In this document: one piece after another, positions 34,085-42,310 of the stretch | Position numbering within the stretch: position 1 is the first letter of the stretch | Layout: every line of letters begins with the position of its first letter | From: Brevibacillus centrosporus | GTDB lineage: Bacteria > Bacillota > Bacilli > Brevibacillales > Brevibacillaceae | DNA length: 55,032 bases | Assembly: GCF_003710815.1 (NCBI RefSeq) | Contig: NZ_RHHP01000036.1 | Span: 1-55,032 of the forward strand | Reading direction: 5' to 3' | The notes under the pieces: generated by a model | What the model saw: only the letters and a program-made list of their open reading frames with translations | Database searches by the model: none | What the model was told of the DNA's origin: nothing | Program-made: the position numbers and the translations under genes

Positions 34085-34100
34085 TCGATCGACGAAGAGA

Positions 34101-34132
34101 CCGTCCGGGTAGTGCACCCCGGGCGGTTTTTT
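34101..34132 (+). terminator. Rho-independent terminator
   Basis: CCGTCCGGG (34101-34109) pairs with CCCGGGCGG (34118-34126), one G-T pair, followed by six T. It ends the dehydrogenase-R2lox-UbiD transcript, so the transporter operon needs its own promoter. Confidence 0.85.
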
Positions 34133-34226
34133 CTGTCCGTGCATGGCCTACGCACACAATGGGCATTTGTGCATAGGCTGTTGATAGCTTTTTGTACAGA
34201 TAGGAATGAATTAAAGAGGTGATGAG

Positions 34227-34715
34227 GTGATACGCCCGAGAAACCTGCCTGACCTGATCGCGTCGCTCCTGTGCATAGCTTTCGGTTTCATCGTGAGCAG
34301 GGAGGCTTATCGGCTGGAGAGCTATGCCGGTTCCGTGTACGTCGGAGATCATACGTTGCCGTTTCTATTGGCAATCGTGTTTGTCGTGCTTGGCGCAGCC
34401 CTGCTGTTCCAATCGTTTCGGGCCAAGATCGGAGAGGGAGAAGGCGCAGCCCATGACCCCGAGTCGCTGGCGGGGAACAGGGAAATATCGCGGTTGATCC
34501 TTTGCTTTGTCACCCTTTTTCTCTACGTATGGCTGCTGGATTGGTTTGGTTACGTACTGGCTACTCTGCTGGCTTCCTTTGTTTTGTTTCGCCTGATCGG
34601 ATTCTATCGATGGCTGACTTCTCTCTTCTTTTCCATTCTGCTCACCGGATGCTTGTATGTGGTGTTTATCTATTGGCTGCAAATTACTTTTTCGCGTGGA
34701 TCTTTTTTTGATTGA
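34227..34715 (+). CDS. tctB: Tripartite tricarboxylate transporter small membrane subunit (TctB)
   Basis: The 162-residue protein has four hydrophobic segments and the TctB layout: an early SLLCIAFGFIVSREAYRL, a central FLLAIVFVVLGAALLF, and two C-terminal segments. It begins at GTG 34227 with AGAGGTGAT upstream. TctB pairs with the large TctA permease, which starts 15 bases later. With TctC it forms an importer for carboxylates such as citrate, tartrate or aromatic dicarboxylates. Confidence 0.85.
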   Translation: MIRPRNLPDLIASLLCIAFGFIVSREAYRLESYAGSVYVGDHTLPFLLAIVFVVLGAALLFQSFRAKIGEGEGAAHDPESLAGNREISRLILCFVTLFLYVWLLDWFGYVLATLLASFVLFRLIGFYRWLTSLFFSILLTGCLYVVFIYWLQITFSRGSFFD

Positions 34716-34730
34716 AAGGAGGGGAGAACC

Positions 34731-36251
34731 GTGGATACCATTCAGCTTTTGATGGATGGGTTCTCTTCAGCGCTGTCGCTGGAGAATCTGCTCATGGCTG
34801 CGGTGGGTGCCTTGGTAGGAACCTTTGTAGGAGTGCTGCCCGGCCTCGGCCCCACTTCAGCTATCGCGATTTTGCTGCCATTGACCGGGGTACTTGAGCC
34901 GACACAGGGCATCATCATGCTAGCGGGCATCTACTACGGAGCGATGTACGGAGGGTCGACGACAGCTATTTTGCTCAATATTCCGGGAGAGATATCATCC
35001 GTGCCTACATGTCTGGACGGATATCCGCTGGCAAAGAAAGGGAAAGGTGGCCCAGCCTTGGGGATATCGGCGATCGCCTCATTCGGCGCTGGGGTGCTGG
35101 GTGTGATCGGTCTGGTCTTTTTTGCGCCGATTTTGGCAGATCAGGCTTTAAAGTTTGGGCCTCCCGAGTATTTTGCGCTCATGCTGCTCGCCCTCACACT
35201 GATGGTCAGCTTGTCAGGAGGTTCTTTAATCAAGTCATTTTTAATGGGGGCATTCGGCTACTCGCTCTCGCTGGTCGGTTTGGGTCCCTCGTCCGGTATG
35301 CCCCGATTTGATTATGGCGTCTCACAGCTGATGGGCGGTTTTGATATGATCAGCATCATTATAGGGCTTTTTGCTGTGACGGAAGTATTGAAAGGAATCG
35401 AGGAAAGGCGCTCGGGAGCAACCATTGCCAAAACGGGAAGCGTCTATCCAGGCAAAGAAGAGCTGATGAAAAGTGCGGCGCCGATGCTTCGGGGAGGGCT
35501 GGTCGGTTTCTTTCTCGGGCTGCTGCCAGGCTGCTCAGCGGCGATTACCGCCTTTCTCGCCTACGATCTAGAAAAAAAGGTATCCAAGCATCCGGAGCGT
35601 TTTGGCAACGGTGCGATTGAAGGAGTCGCTGCTCCGGAGGCTGCCAATAACGCAACAAGCAGCGCAGGCTTTATTCCCCTGTTCTCGCTGGGAATCCCCT
35701 CTTCACCCCCACTGGCGATCCTGCTTGCGGGCTTGATGATCTATGGTCTCACACCGGGACCTGTGCTGTTCGAGCAGCATGCTCCGTTTGTCTGGACGGT
35801 CATCGCTTCCATGTTCGTAGGCAACACCATGCTCCTGATCCTGAATTTGCCCATGGTATGGGTGTGGGTAAAGCTGACACGAGTGCCCTACGGGATTATG
35901 GCACCGATCATCCTGATGTTCTGCACGATTGGGGCATACAGCGTGCGAAACAGCCTGTTTGACGTTAGCACCGCTTTTTTGTTTGGGGCACTTGGATACT
36001 TATTTCATAAATACAAATGGCCTGTCGTCCCACTCGTCCTGTGCTTTATTTTGGGTCCTCTTCTGGAGGAGTCCTTCATTCAGACGATGGCGATGGGAGC
36101 AGGCAACATAGCGATTGTTTGGAGTCGACCGATTTCATTGGTGATTTTGGTTGCGGCCGCCGCGCTGCTGGTGATTTCCATCCTGCTGAACAGAAGGACC
36201 AACAAACGGGTAAGGGAAGAGCAGGCGCATGGGATCGATGTCGCAAGCTAG
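34731..36251 (+). CDS. tctA: Tripartite tricarboxylate transporter large permease (TctA)
   Basis: The 506-residue membrane protein carries the TctA signatures: GTFVGVLPGLGPTSAIAILLPLT at about 29-51, YYGAMYGGSTTAILLNIPGE at about 68-87, and GLLPGCSAAITAFLAYDLEKK with GAIEGVAAPEAANNA in the second half. About 11 or 12 membrane segments are predicted. Start GTG 34731 follows AAGGAGGGG. It is the substrate channel of the TctABC system. Linked to a UbiD-type enzyme, it may carry furandicarboxylate or a similar diacid; that is inference. Confidence 0.92.
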   Translation: MDTIQLLMDGFSSALSLENLLMAAVGALVGTFVGVLPGLGPTSAIAILLPLTGVLEPTQGIIMLAGIYYGAMYGGSTTAILLNIPGEISSVPTCLDGYPLAKKGKGGPALGISAIASFGAGVLGVIGLVFFAPILADQALKFGPPEYFALMLLALTLMVSLSGGSLIKSFLMGAFGYSLSLVGLGPSSGMPRFDYGVSQLMGGFDMISIIIGLFAVTEVLKGIEERRSGATIAKTGSVYPGKEELMKSAAPMLRGGLVGFFLGLLPGCSAAITAFLAYDLEKKVSKHPERFGNGAIEGVAAPEAANNATSSAGFIPLFSLGIPSSPPLAILLAGLMIYGLTPGPVLFEQHAPFVWTVIASMFVGNTMLLILNLPMVWVWVKLTRVPYGIMAPIILMFCTIGAYSVRNSLFDVSTAFLFGALGYLFHKYKWPVVPLVLCFILGPLLEESFIQTMAMGAGNIAIVWSRPISLVILVAAAALLVISILLNRRTNKRVREEQAHGIDVAS

Positions 36252-36273
36252 TCAAGTACAGGAGGAGTCAGGG

Positions 36274-37323
36274 TTGAAAGCATATAAGCAATGGGCAACG
36301 GTGATGATGTCTTTTTTGATGGCGGTCTCGATCAGTGCATGTGGCGCAAGGGAAGCTCCCCCTGCTGAACAAAGTGCTCCGAAGCCGGCACCTGCAGCAC
36401 AAGCTCCTGCAGCACCACCATATCCGACCAAACAAATTGAGTATATCGTGCCTTACTCCGCAGGTGGCGGCGTCGATCTGGTCGCGAGGGCAACAGCAGA
36501 CTATTTGAGCAAAGAGTGGGGGCAGCCCATCGTTGTAGTGAACAAAGCAGGCGGAGGGGGAGCAGTCGGAGCGGAGTATGCATTGAAGCAGGCAAAGCCG
36601 GATGGCTACACAGCGCTGGCGGTCAACGTCTCGAATACGACGATGCTGACGGCTGGGATGGTAAATTCACCGGTGAAAAATGAGGATCAGATTTATGCAG
36701 CACGGATTGGGAAAGGAACGCTGGCTTTTGCAGTCAAGGCGGACGCTCCCTGGAAGGATTTCGCCGAGTTTTCCCAATGGGTCAAAGAAAACCCTGAGCA
36801 ATTGACCTGGACATCGGTTGGGCCAGCAGGATTTTCGGCCTTTGGCGTAGCGGAATGGATGGATACCATCGGCGCTGATTTTTCCAAGTCGAGGATGATT
36901 GTGACCAAGGGTGCTTCGGATTCCGTACCAAAAGTGGCAGGAGGACATGCGGTTTTGGCCGTGCATACGATAGGAGAGATCATGCCGATGGTGCAGGCTG
37001 GAAAGGTGAAAATTCTCGCGGTATCCGGCACAAAGAGAAGCCCCTTCCTGCCAGATGTTCCTACGGCAGAGGAGCTGGGAATCAAAGGACTGACTGTTTT
37101 CTGGTGGACGGGAGTATCGTTTGCCAAAGGAACGCCTGATTACGTCGTGGAAAAATGGCAGGAATCGATTGCCAAGATGGAGCAGGATCCAGAGTTCGCG
37201 AAGAAGCTGTCGGAAATCCAGGTGGAAGCCGCCTATGCGAAAAGTGCAGATTTTATCCAGGATGTCAATCAAGAGACGGGGTATTACACCGATCTGGCCA
37301 CCAAAAAGAACATTCGCAAATAA
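36274..37323 (+). CDS. tctC: TctC/Bug-family substrate-binding lipoprotein
   Basis: From TTG 36274 (AGGAGG at 36260-36265) the protein has 349 residues; the upstream frame inside tctA was not chosen. A signal peptide ends in VSISACG, a lipobox-like site with Cys near 20. A Pro/Ala-rich linker (about 25-45) is followed by the Bug fold: IEYIVPYSAGGGVDLVAR, IVVVNKAGGGGAVGAEYAL and FLPDVPTAEELGI. These proteins capture the carboxylate substrate and hand it to TctAB. A diacid pocket cannot be confirmed from sequence alone. A terminator follows. Confidence 0.9.
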   Translation: MKAYKQWATVMMSFLMAVSISACGAREAPPAEQSAPKPAPAAQAPAAPPYPTKQIEYIVPYSAGGGVDLVARATADYLSKEWGQPIVVVNKAGGGGAVGAEYALKQAKPDGYTALAVNVSNTTMLTAGMVNSPVKNEDQIYAARIGKGTLAFAVKADAPWKDFAEFSQWVKENPEQLTWTSVGPAGFSAFGVAEWMDTIGADFSKSRMIVTKGASDSVPKVAGGHAVLAVHTIGEIMPMVQAGKVKILAVSGTKRSPFLPDVPTAEELGIKGLTVFWWTGVSFAKGTPDYVVEKWQESIAKMEQDPEFAKKLSEIQVEAAYAKSADFIQDVNQETGYYTDLATKKNIRK

Positions 37324-37346
37324 GATTTTTCCAGAATGAAATAGCC

Positions 37347-37379
37347 GGGCTGCCGTTCAAATGAATGGCAGCTCTTTTT
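37347..37379 (+). terminator. Rho-independent terminator
   Basis: GGGCTGCC (37347-37354) pairs with GGCAGCTC (37367-37374), one G-T pair, and five T follow. It marks the end of the island. Confidence 0.78.
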
Positions 37380-37483
37380 GGACGTGGACGGAAAAGGTCG
37401 TAAAAGGGTGGGATAAAGAGGATTTTTCAGTATTTTACAGAAGTCCATAATGATGGATAAAAATGAACAGGAGGGGGGAGAAA

Positions 37484-39403
37484 ATGGCGCTGCCAGGAGT
37501 GTGGGAACGATATAAGCAACAATTTCTAGAAAATATCAGTGATGGATTTATTTCTTTTGACCGCCATTGGAACGTCCTTCACGTGAATACGAAAGGAAGT
37601 CTCCTATTAACTAGCGAACGCGACGTACAGCTCGGGACAAACGTCTATGAGCATTGGCGCTTCAATGAGCCGGAATTTTTTGCGCAGCTCCGTCAAGTAT
37701 CCGAGAGTCGGGTGGAAGCTTTTTTTATTGAATATTCACAACGATTGCAGGCGTGGTTTGAAGTAAAAGCCTTTCCGTCCGAGGAAGGGATCTATGTATT
37801 GTTTCGGGAAGTCGCAGCTTTTGTACAAAATGTGCAGCTGGAAAAGCAGTATTTTCATTCGCTCTTTGAACAGCATCCCGATGCCATTTACGCCATGAAT
37901 TTATCGGGCTATTACATAAACGTAAATCCAGCAACAGAGAGATTGACCGGATATTCCCGGACGGAGCTTGTGAACCAGCATTTTCACATGCACATTCATC
38001 CACAGGATTTGCCGCAAACGAAACAATGCTTTGAAGCGGCAGCGAAAGGAGCTTCGCAGCGATTCGAAGCGAGGATTCGGACAAAAACGGCTGAAATCAT
38101 TCGGATGAAGTTTACGAACATGCCGATCATAGTCGAGGGATCAATCGTTGGCGTGTACGGGATTGCCCAGGATATCACGCAGCAAATCAACTGCGCGCGT
38201 CATGGTCATCCCCTGCGTGTGGAATATCGGATTTTGCGTCCAGATGGAGAAGAACGCATCGTGCTGTCCCAACGTGAGGTCAATCCAGATAAAGCCGACC
38301 CGACGAAAATGTTTGGGATTATTCAGGACATCACGGAGCAGAAGCGTACAGAGCAATTGCTGATCGAAAGCCAGCAACGGTATCAGTCGCTGATGACGTA
38401 CAACGCGGATGGAGTAACGGCGATTGATTTGACTGGTGCGTACATCGAGGTCAATCCGGTGTTTGAACGAATGACAGGCTATCGAAAAGAAGAGCTGCTG
38501 CAGCTCTCGTATAGCGATTTGCTTGGGGAAGACGAAGTGGCGCAAGCAGGAAGGATTTGGGACTCTTTTGTCAAAGAAGGCGCTCCGTTTACTTTATCCT
38601 CAAAGCTGGTACATAAAGAGGGACATCTGATCGAAGTGGCGACACACAATATTCCCATCATCGTGAATCGAGAGGTGACAGGCTATTTCACGATCTGGCG
38701 AGATACCTCTGGGCAAAAGCAGACGGATGAAATCCTGCGGCAGTCGGAAAAGCTGGCAGCAGTAGGACAGCTGGCAGCAGCAGTCGCCCATGAGGTGCGC
38801 AATCCGCTGACCTCTTTGAAAGGCTTTACCCAGCTGCTCCAGCATCAGTTCCCCACAGCGGACCAAAGCTATTTTGACATTATGAAGGGCGAGCTGGAGC
38901 GAATCGAGCTGATCTCGGGAGAGCTGCTTGTATTAGCCAAGCCCAAGCCGGAGCAATTTGAGCAAAGATGCGTCAACCAGATCGTAAACGATGTGGCTTT
39001 GCTGTTGGAATCGCAGGCCAATATGAGTGCCGTGGAGATCGAGCTGTCTTTGGAAAGCGAGCTGCCTCCTATTTTTTGTGATGAGAATCAGTTGAAGCAG
39101 GTCTTCGTCAACATCATGAAAAACGGGATTGAGTCGATGAAGGACGGCGGAAAAATGAAAATCGCTTCGCAAAGACGCGCCCAGCATCTCGCTCTTTCCT
39201 TTACCGATGAAGGATGCGGGATTCCGAAAGAAAAGCTGGATAAGATCGGGGATCCCTTCTACACCACGAAAGAGCAGGGCACGGGACTGGGCATGATGAT
39301 TACCCAAAAAATCATTCAGCATCACAAGGGTGTCATGCAATTCGAAAGTGAAGTAGGGAAAGGGACTACCGTAACCGTCTTATTGCCAATAGAAGATATG
39401 TGA
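37484..39403 (+). CDS. Multi-PAS sensor histidine kinase (sporulation-kinase-like)
   Basis: From ATG 37484 (GGAGGGGGG 37470-37478) the protein has 639 residues and no membrane segment. PAS domains: one near the start (NISDGFISFDRHWNVLHVN), a second from YFHSLFEQHPDAIYAMN, and a later one from RYQSLMTYNADGVTAID. Between them is only the C-terminal half of a PAS (EYRILRPDGEERIVLSQ, then IIQDITEQKR), so an internal deletion is likely. The HisKA box AAAVAHEVRNPLTSLKGF and an HATPase domain (GTGLGMMITQKI) complete it. It resembles KinA/KinE-type kinases that feed Spo0A. An alternative role is partner of the orphan regulator at 18500. Confidence 0.88.
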   Translation: MALPGVWERYKQQFLENISDGFISFDRHWNVLHVNTKGSLLLTSERDVQLGTNVYEHWRFNEPEFFAQLRQVSESRVEAFFIEYSQRLQAWFEVKAFPSEEGIYVLFREVAAFVQNVQLEKQYFHSLFEQHPDAIYAMNLSGYYINVNPATERLTGYSRTELVNQHFHMHIHPQDLPQTKQCFEAAAKGASQRFEARIRTKTAEIIRMKFTNMPIIVEGSIVGVYGIAQDITQQINCARHGHPLRVEYRILRPDGEERIVLSQREVNPDKADPTKMFGIIQDITEQKRTEQLLIESQQRYQSLMTYNADGVTAIDLTGAYIEVNPVFERMTGYRKEELLQLSYSDLLGEDEVAQAGRIWDSFVKEGAPFTLSSKLVHKEGHLIEVATHNIPIIVNREVTGYFTIWRDTSGQKQTDEILRQSEKLAAVGQLAAAVAHEVRNPLTSLKGFTQLLQHQFPTADQSYFDIMKGELERIELISGELLVLAKPKPEQFEQRCVNQIVNDVALLLESQANMSAVEIELSLESELPPIFCDENQLKQVFVNIMKNGIESMKDGGKMKIASQRRAQHLALSFTDEGCGIPKEKLDKIGDPFYTTKEQGTGLGMMITQKIIQHHKGVMQFESEVGKGTTVTVLLPIEDM

Positions 39404-39407
39404 ATGA

Positions 39408-39432
39408 TTTTAATTTTCTGTTATAATTAAAA
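39408..39432. promoter_or_regulatory. AT-rich palindrome over a -10 element
   Basis: TTTTAATT (39408-39415) and AATTAAAA (39425-39432) are perfectly complementary across nine bases. A TATAAT (39422-39427) lies inside, so this may be an operator over the promoter of the downstream regulator. A role as terminator of the kinase gene is also possible. Confidence 0.45.
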
Positions 39433-39483
39433 AATATTTGCTGTAGTGACTGACGCAAGCTGGATGGAAGGCGGTAGGCATTC

Positions 39484-40794
39484 ATGTTGATACGAGTAGC
39501 CGTAATTACACCTGAGGACTTTGCCCCGCGTATTACGGCGCACGCGGAACATTTCAACGACATTAAATTCACGACATACATATATCGGAATCCAATGGAG
39601 TGCGAGACGCTGGTGCAGCAAATTCAAGACTGCGACGTGCTGCTGTTTGCGGGGCCGCTTCCCTATTATTATGGGACAAGACGTTCTACCCGAAAGCAGC
39701 AGCTGCCTTCTGTCTATATTCCCTCAGATGAGTATACGCTCACCTTGAACCTCGGTCATATCTTGCTGAACCGCGAGGAAGGTTTGCGCTTTTTATCCGT
39801 GGATACTCCCAAACAGCGGTATTTGGAGCAAGCGGTTGCAGAATGGCAGCTGGATAGCAGCGGCTGGCACGTGAAAGATTACAGCCAAATCGTCGATGGG
39901 GAGGGCACGCCTTTTGATCCCGAGGATATGATCCGTTTCCATCGTGAAAACTTCGAGTGCGGCAGGAGCAATCTGATTCTGACCAGCGTCGATTATGTCT
40001 ATGAACGGCTGCGATTGCTAGACATCCCGTGTATCAATATGATCGTACCGGAAAAGAGCATTCGCGAAACGGTGGCGAGAGCAGCTCACTTCGGACAGCT
40101 GATGATCAGCGAGAATGCCCAAATCGCGGTCGGGCTGGCGGCGATCAACCAGCTGGAGGAAGGAGGCGGCACTCAGCCGAACGCAGGAATAATGCTGCAG
40201 CAGATGCTGCTTGATTTAGGGAAAGAGACAGATGCCTCGATCCAGCAGCTCGGCTTGGACCAATTTATCATTTATGGGACCAGAGGAAGCATTGAACAAA
40301 TGACACGCAACTTCACGCAAATGCCTGCGATGGGAAACATGGAGGATCTATTTGGCGTGAGCATCAGTATGGGGTTTGGCTTTGGCATGACGGCAAAAGA
40401 GGCGGAAGCTCACGCACGGATCGGGTTGTTTCATGCTCGAAAGCAAGAGAGAAACAGCAGCGCGTTTCTGGTCACTCACGAAAAAGAGGTCATCGGTCCC
40501 TTGAGTGCAAACAGCAAGACCTTTCATTTGAAGAGCGAAAATCGGGATTTGCTGCACGTGGCCGAGCAAACAGGGATGAGTGTGGCGACGATCAGCAAGC
40601 TATCTGCGTTTATTAAACTGCGTAGAGAAAACAGCTTTACCGCAACGGATCTCGCGGAATATTTGCAGCTGAGCAGGAGAAGTGCGGAGCGCGTTTTGAA
40701 GAAAATGGTGAACCATCAGTTTATCGTACCTGTTGGCGAGGAGCAGCCTTATCGTCAGGGAAGACCAAGAGCCGTTTACCGAATCAATTTTTAG
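39484..40794 (+). CDS. Transcriptional regulator with C-terminal winged helix and degenerate GGDEF-like domain
   Basis: I do not recognise a named family. The 436-residue protein has three parts. The N-terminal part (1-190) looks like a periplasmic-binding or PrpR-type alpha/beta sensor (DVLLFAGPLPYYY). The middle part ends in FGVSISMGFGFGMTAKEAEAHARIGLFHARK (about 287-317), the pattern of degenerate GGDEF-like domains in regulators. The C-terminal part has two helix-turn-helix-like segments (LLHVAEQTGMSVATISKLSAF and FTATDLAEYLQLSRRSAERVLKKM). No GGDEF catalytic motif is present. It is followed by a YfcC permease and an enolase-superfamily enzyme that it probably controls. Confidence 0.7.
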   Translation: MLIRVAVITPEDFAPRITAHAEHFNDIKFTTYIYRNPMECETLVQQIQDCDVLLFAGPLPYYYGTRRSTRKQQLPSVYIPSDEYTLTLNLGHILLNREEGLRFLSVDTPKQRYLEQAVAEWQLDSSGWHVKDYSQIVDGEGTPFDPEDMIRFHRENFECGRSNLILTSVDYVYERLRLLDIPCINMIVPEKSIRETVARAAHFGQLMISENAQIAVGLAAINQLEEGGGTQPNAGIMLQQMLLDLGKETDASIQQLGLDQFIIYGTRGSIEQMTRNFTQMPAMGNMEDLFGVSISMGFGFGMTAKEAEAHARIGLFHARKQERNSSAFLVTHEKEVIGPLSANSKTFHLKSENRDLLHVAEQTGMSVATISKLSAFIKLRRENSFTATDLAEYLQLSRRSAERVLKKMVNHQFIVPVGEEQPYRQGRPRAVYRINF

Positions 40795-40803
40795 AAAATT
40801 CTC

Positions 40804-40833
40804 TTGACTGCCGTGTTTATTTTTCGTTATATT
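40804..40833 (+). promoter_or_regulatory. Sigma-A promoter of the YfcC permease operon
   Basis: TTGACT (40804-40809), an 18-base spacer and TATATT (40828-40833). The start point would be near 40840, just before the CGACAA/TTGTCG palindrome. Confidence 0.75.
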
Positions 40834-40846
40834 TTTTAATAATTAG

Positions 40847-40869
40847 CGACAAGATAACGACGTTTGTCG
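40847..40869. promoter_or_regulatory. Inverted repeat, candidate operator
   Basis: CGACAA (40847-40852) and TTGTCG (40864-40869) are perfect complements with an 11-base spacer. The centre is about two turns downstream of the -10 element, a good place for a repressor. The gene before it encodes a DNA-binding regulator. Confidence 0.52.
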
Positions 40870-40901
40870 ATAATGGATGAAAAATAAGGGGGGATTCCGA
40901 C

Positions 40902-42281
40902 ATGGCTTCAAGAGTACCTCACGTTTTTGTTATTTTGTTTTCCGTTATTTTACTAGCGGCAATCGCTACGTACGTGGTAACGCCTGGTGAGTATGATCGG
41001 GCAGAAGATGCCAATGGCCGCATGATCGCCGTGGATGGCAGCTATCATCCAGTCGAAGCAGATCGAGCAGGCTTCATGGATGTCTTTCAAGCAGTCTATA
41101 CGGGAATGACCGGGGCAGCGGACATTATCTTTTACATTTTTATTGTAGGTGGCTCGTTCGGTATTTTGCGCTCGACGAATGTCATTGAAGGCGCAGTAGG
41201 GAGTATCTCGAAAAGGATGGCGGGCAGGGAAAAGCTCATCATTCCGGTGCTCATGGTGTTCTTTGCGCTAGGTGGAGCGATGCTGGGTCTGGCGGAGGAA
41301 ACGATTCCGTACATCACCATTCTCGTACCGCTCATGCTGCGGCTTGGCTTTGACTCGATGACCGGGGCTGCTGTCGTTCTGCTCGGTACTTCCGCAGGCT
41401 TTGCCTCTGCCTTTATGAATCCATTTACCGTCGGGGTCGCACAAGGGATTGCGCAGATCCCGGTATTTTCGGGATTGGGTCTGCGCTTGATTATGTGGGT
41501 GGTGTTTGTCGGGGTCAGCATCTGGTTTGTGATGCGTTATGCAGATAAAGTGAAAAAGGATCCGAAGAGCAGCATTACTTACGACAGCGATCTGACACTG
41601 AAGGAAAAGCAGTCGCCTACCGAGCAGTTTGTCGGCTTGACCGGGAGACAGAAGCTGGTTTTGACGATCCTTTTGGCTACGCTGGTCGTACTGGCGATTG
41701 GAGTTTCCAAGCTCGGCTGGTACCTGACGGAAATCGCTGGCTTGTTCCTTTTGATGGGTGTTCTGATGGGGATTGTTTCCAAGCTGTCGTTAAACGATAT
41801 TGCGGAGGCGTTCATCGAAGGCTGCCGTACGCTGGTGATGGGAGCATTGGTTGTCGGGGTCGCTCGTGGGATTCTCGTCGTTTTGCAGGATGGCAAGATC
41901 ATGGATACCATTCTGTACGGACTGGCAAATGCGGTAGGCTCCCTGCCGACCAGTCTGACTGCGATCGGGATGTACATCGTGCAATGTCTGATCAGCTATA
42001 TTATCCCATCTGGCAGTGGACAGGCTGCTGTCACGATGCCAATCATGGCTCCGCTTGGCGACCTGGTTGGTGTGACGCGTCAAACAGCTGTACTTGCTTT
42101 TCAGTTAGGAGACGGGATCTCCAACATTTTCACGCCGACTTCCGGCTATTTCATGGCAGGTCTCGCATTGGCGGGCGTCTCATGGGTGAAATGGGCCAAG
42201 TGGCTGCTGCCGTTGATCATCTGCCACTATATCTTAGGTGCCGTTTTCGTGACGATTGCGCACTTGATTGGCTATCAGTGA
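40902..42281 (+). CDS. YfcC-family permease (C4-dicarboxylate/peptide carrier type)
   Basis: The 459-residue protein has about 11-12 membrane segments and the YfcC/DcuC-related pattern: VTPGEYDR near the start, a long first loop, FYIFIVGGSFGIL, GLAEETIPYITILVPLM (about 128-144), and the C-terminal SYIIPSGSGQAAVTMPIMAPL. Members carry C4-dicarboxylates, amino acids or small peptides. GGGGG lies upstream of ATG 40902. The next gene, 29 bases later, encodes an enolase-superfamily enzyme. A peptide or acid uptake and processing unit is likely, possibly muropeptide-derived. Confidence 0.83.
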   Translation: MASRVPHVFVILFSVILLAAIATYVVTPGEYDRAEDANGRMIAVDGSYHPVEADRAGFMDVFQAVYTGMTGAADIIFYIFIVGGSFGILRSTNVIEGAVGSISKRMAGREKLIIPVLMVFFALGGAMLGLAEETIPYITILVPLMLRLGFDSMTGAAVVLLGTSAGFASAFMNPFTVGVAQGIAQIPVFSGLGLRLIMWVVFVGVSIWFVMRYADKVKKDPKSSITYDSDLTLKEKQSPTEQFVGLTGRQKLVLTILLATLVVLAIGVSKLGWYLTEIAGLFLLMGVLMGIVSKLSLNDIAEAFIEGCRTLVMGALVVGVARGILVVLQDGKIMDTILYGLANAVGSLPTSLTAIGMYIVQCLISYIIPSGSGQAAVTMPIMAPLGDLVGVTRQTAVLAFQLGDGISNIFTPTSGYFMAGLALAGVSWVKWAKWLLPLIICHYILGAVFVTIAHLIGYQ

Positions 42282-42310
42282 GTCCTTGTAAATAGAAAGG
42301 CGGATCCACA

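Larger units (their letters stand above)
33867..34226. other. 360-base gap between hmfF and the tripartite transporter
   Basis: It holds the 55-codon hydrophobic frame, a terminator (34101-34132) and, at about 34151-34173, a short imperfect inverted repeat (GCACACAA and TTTGTGC) before a possible TTGATA -35 element. The repeat could be an operator for the transporter operon. Nothing else was seen. Confidence 0.5.
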
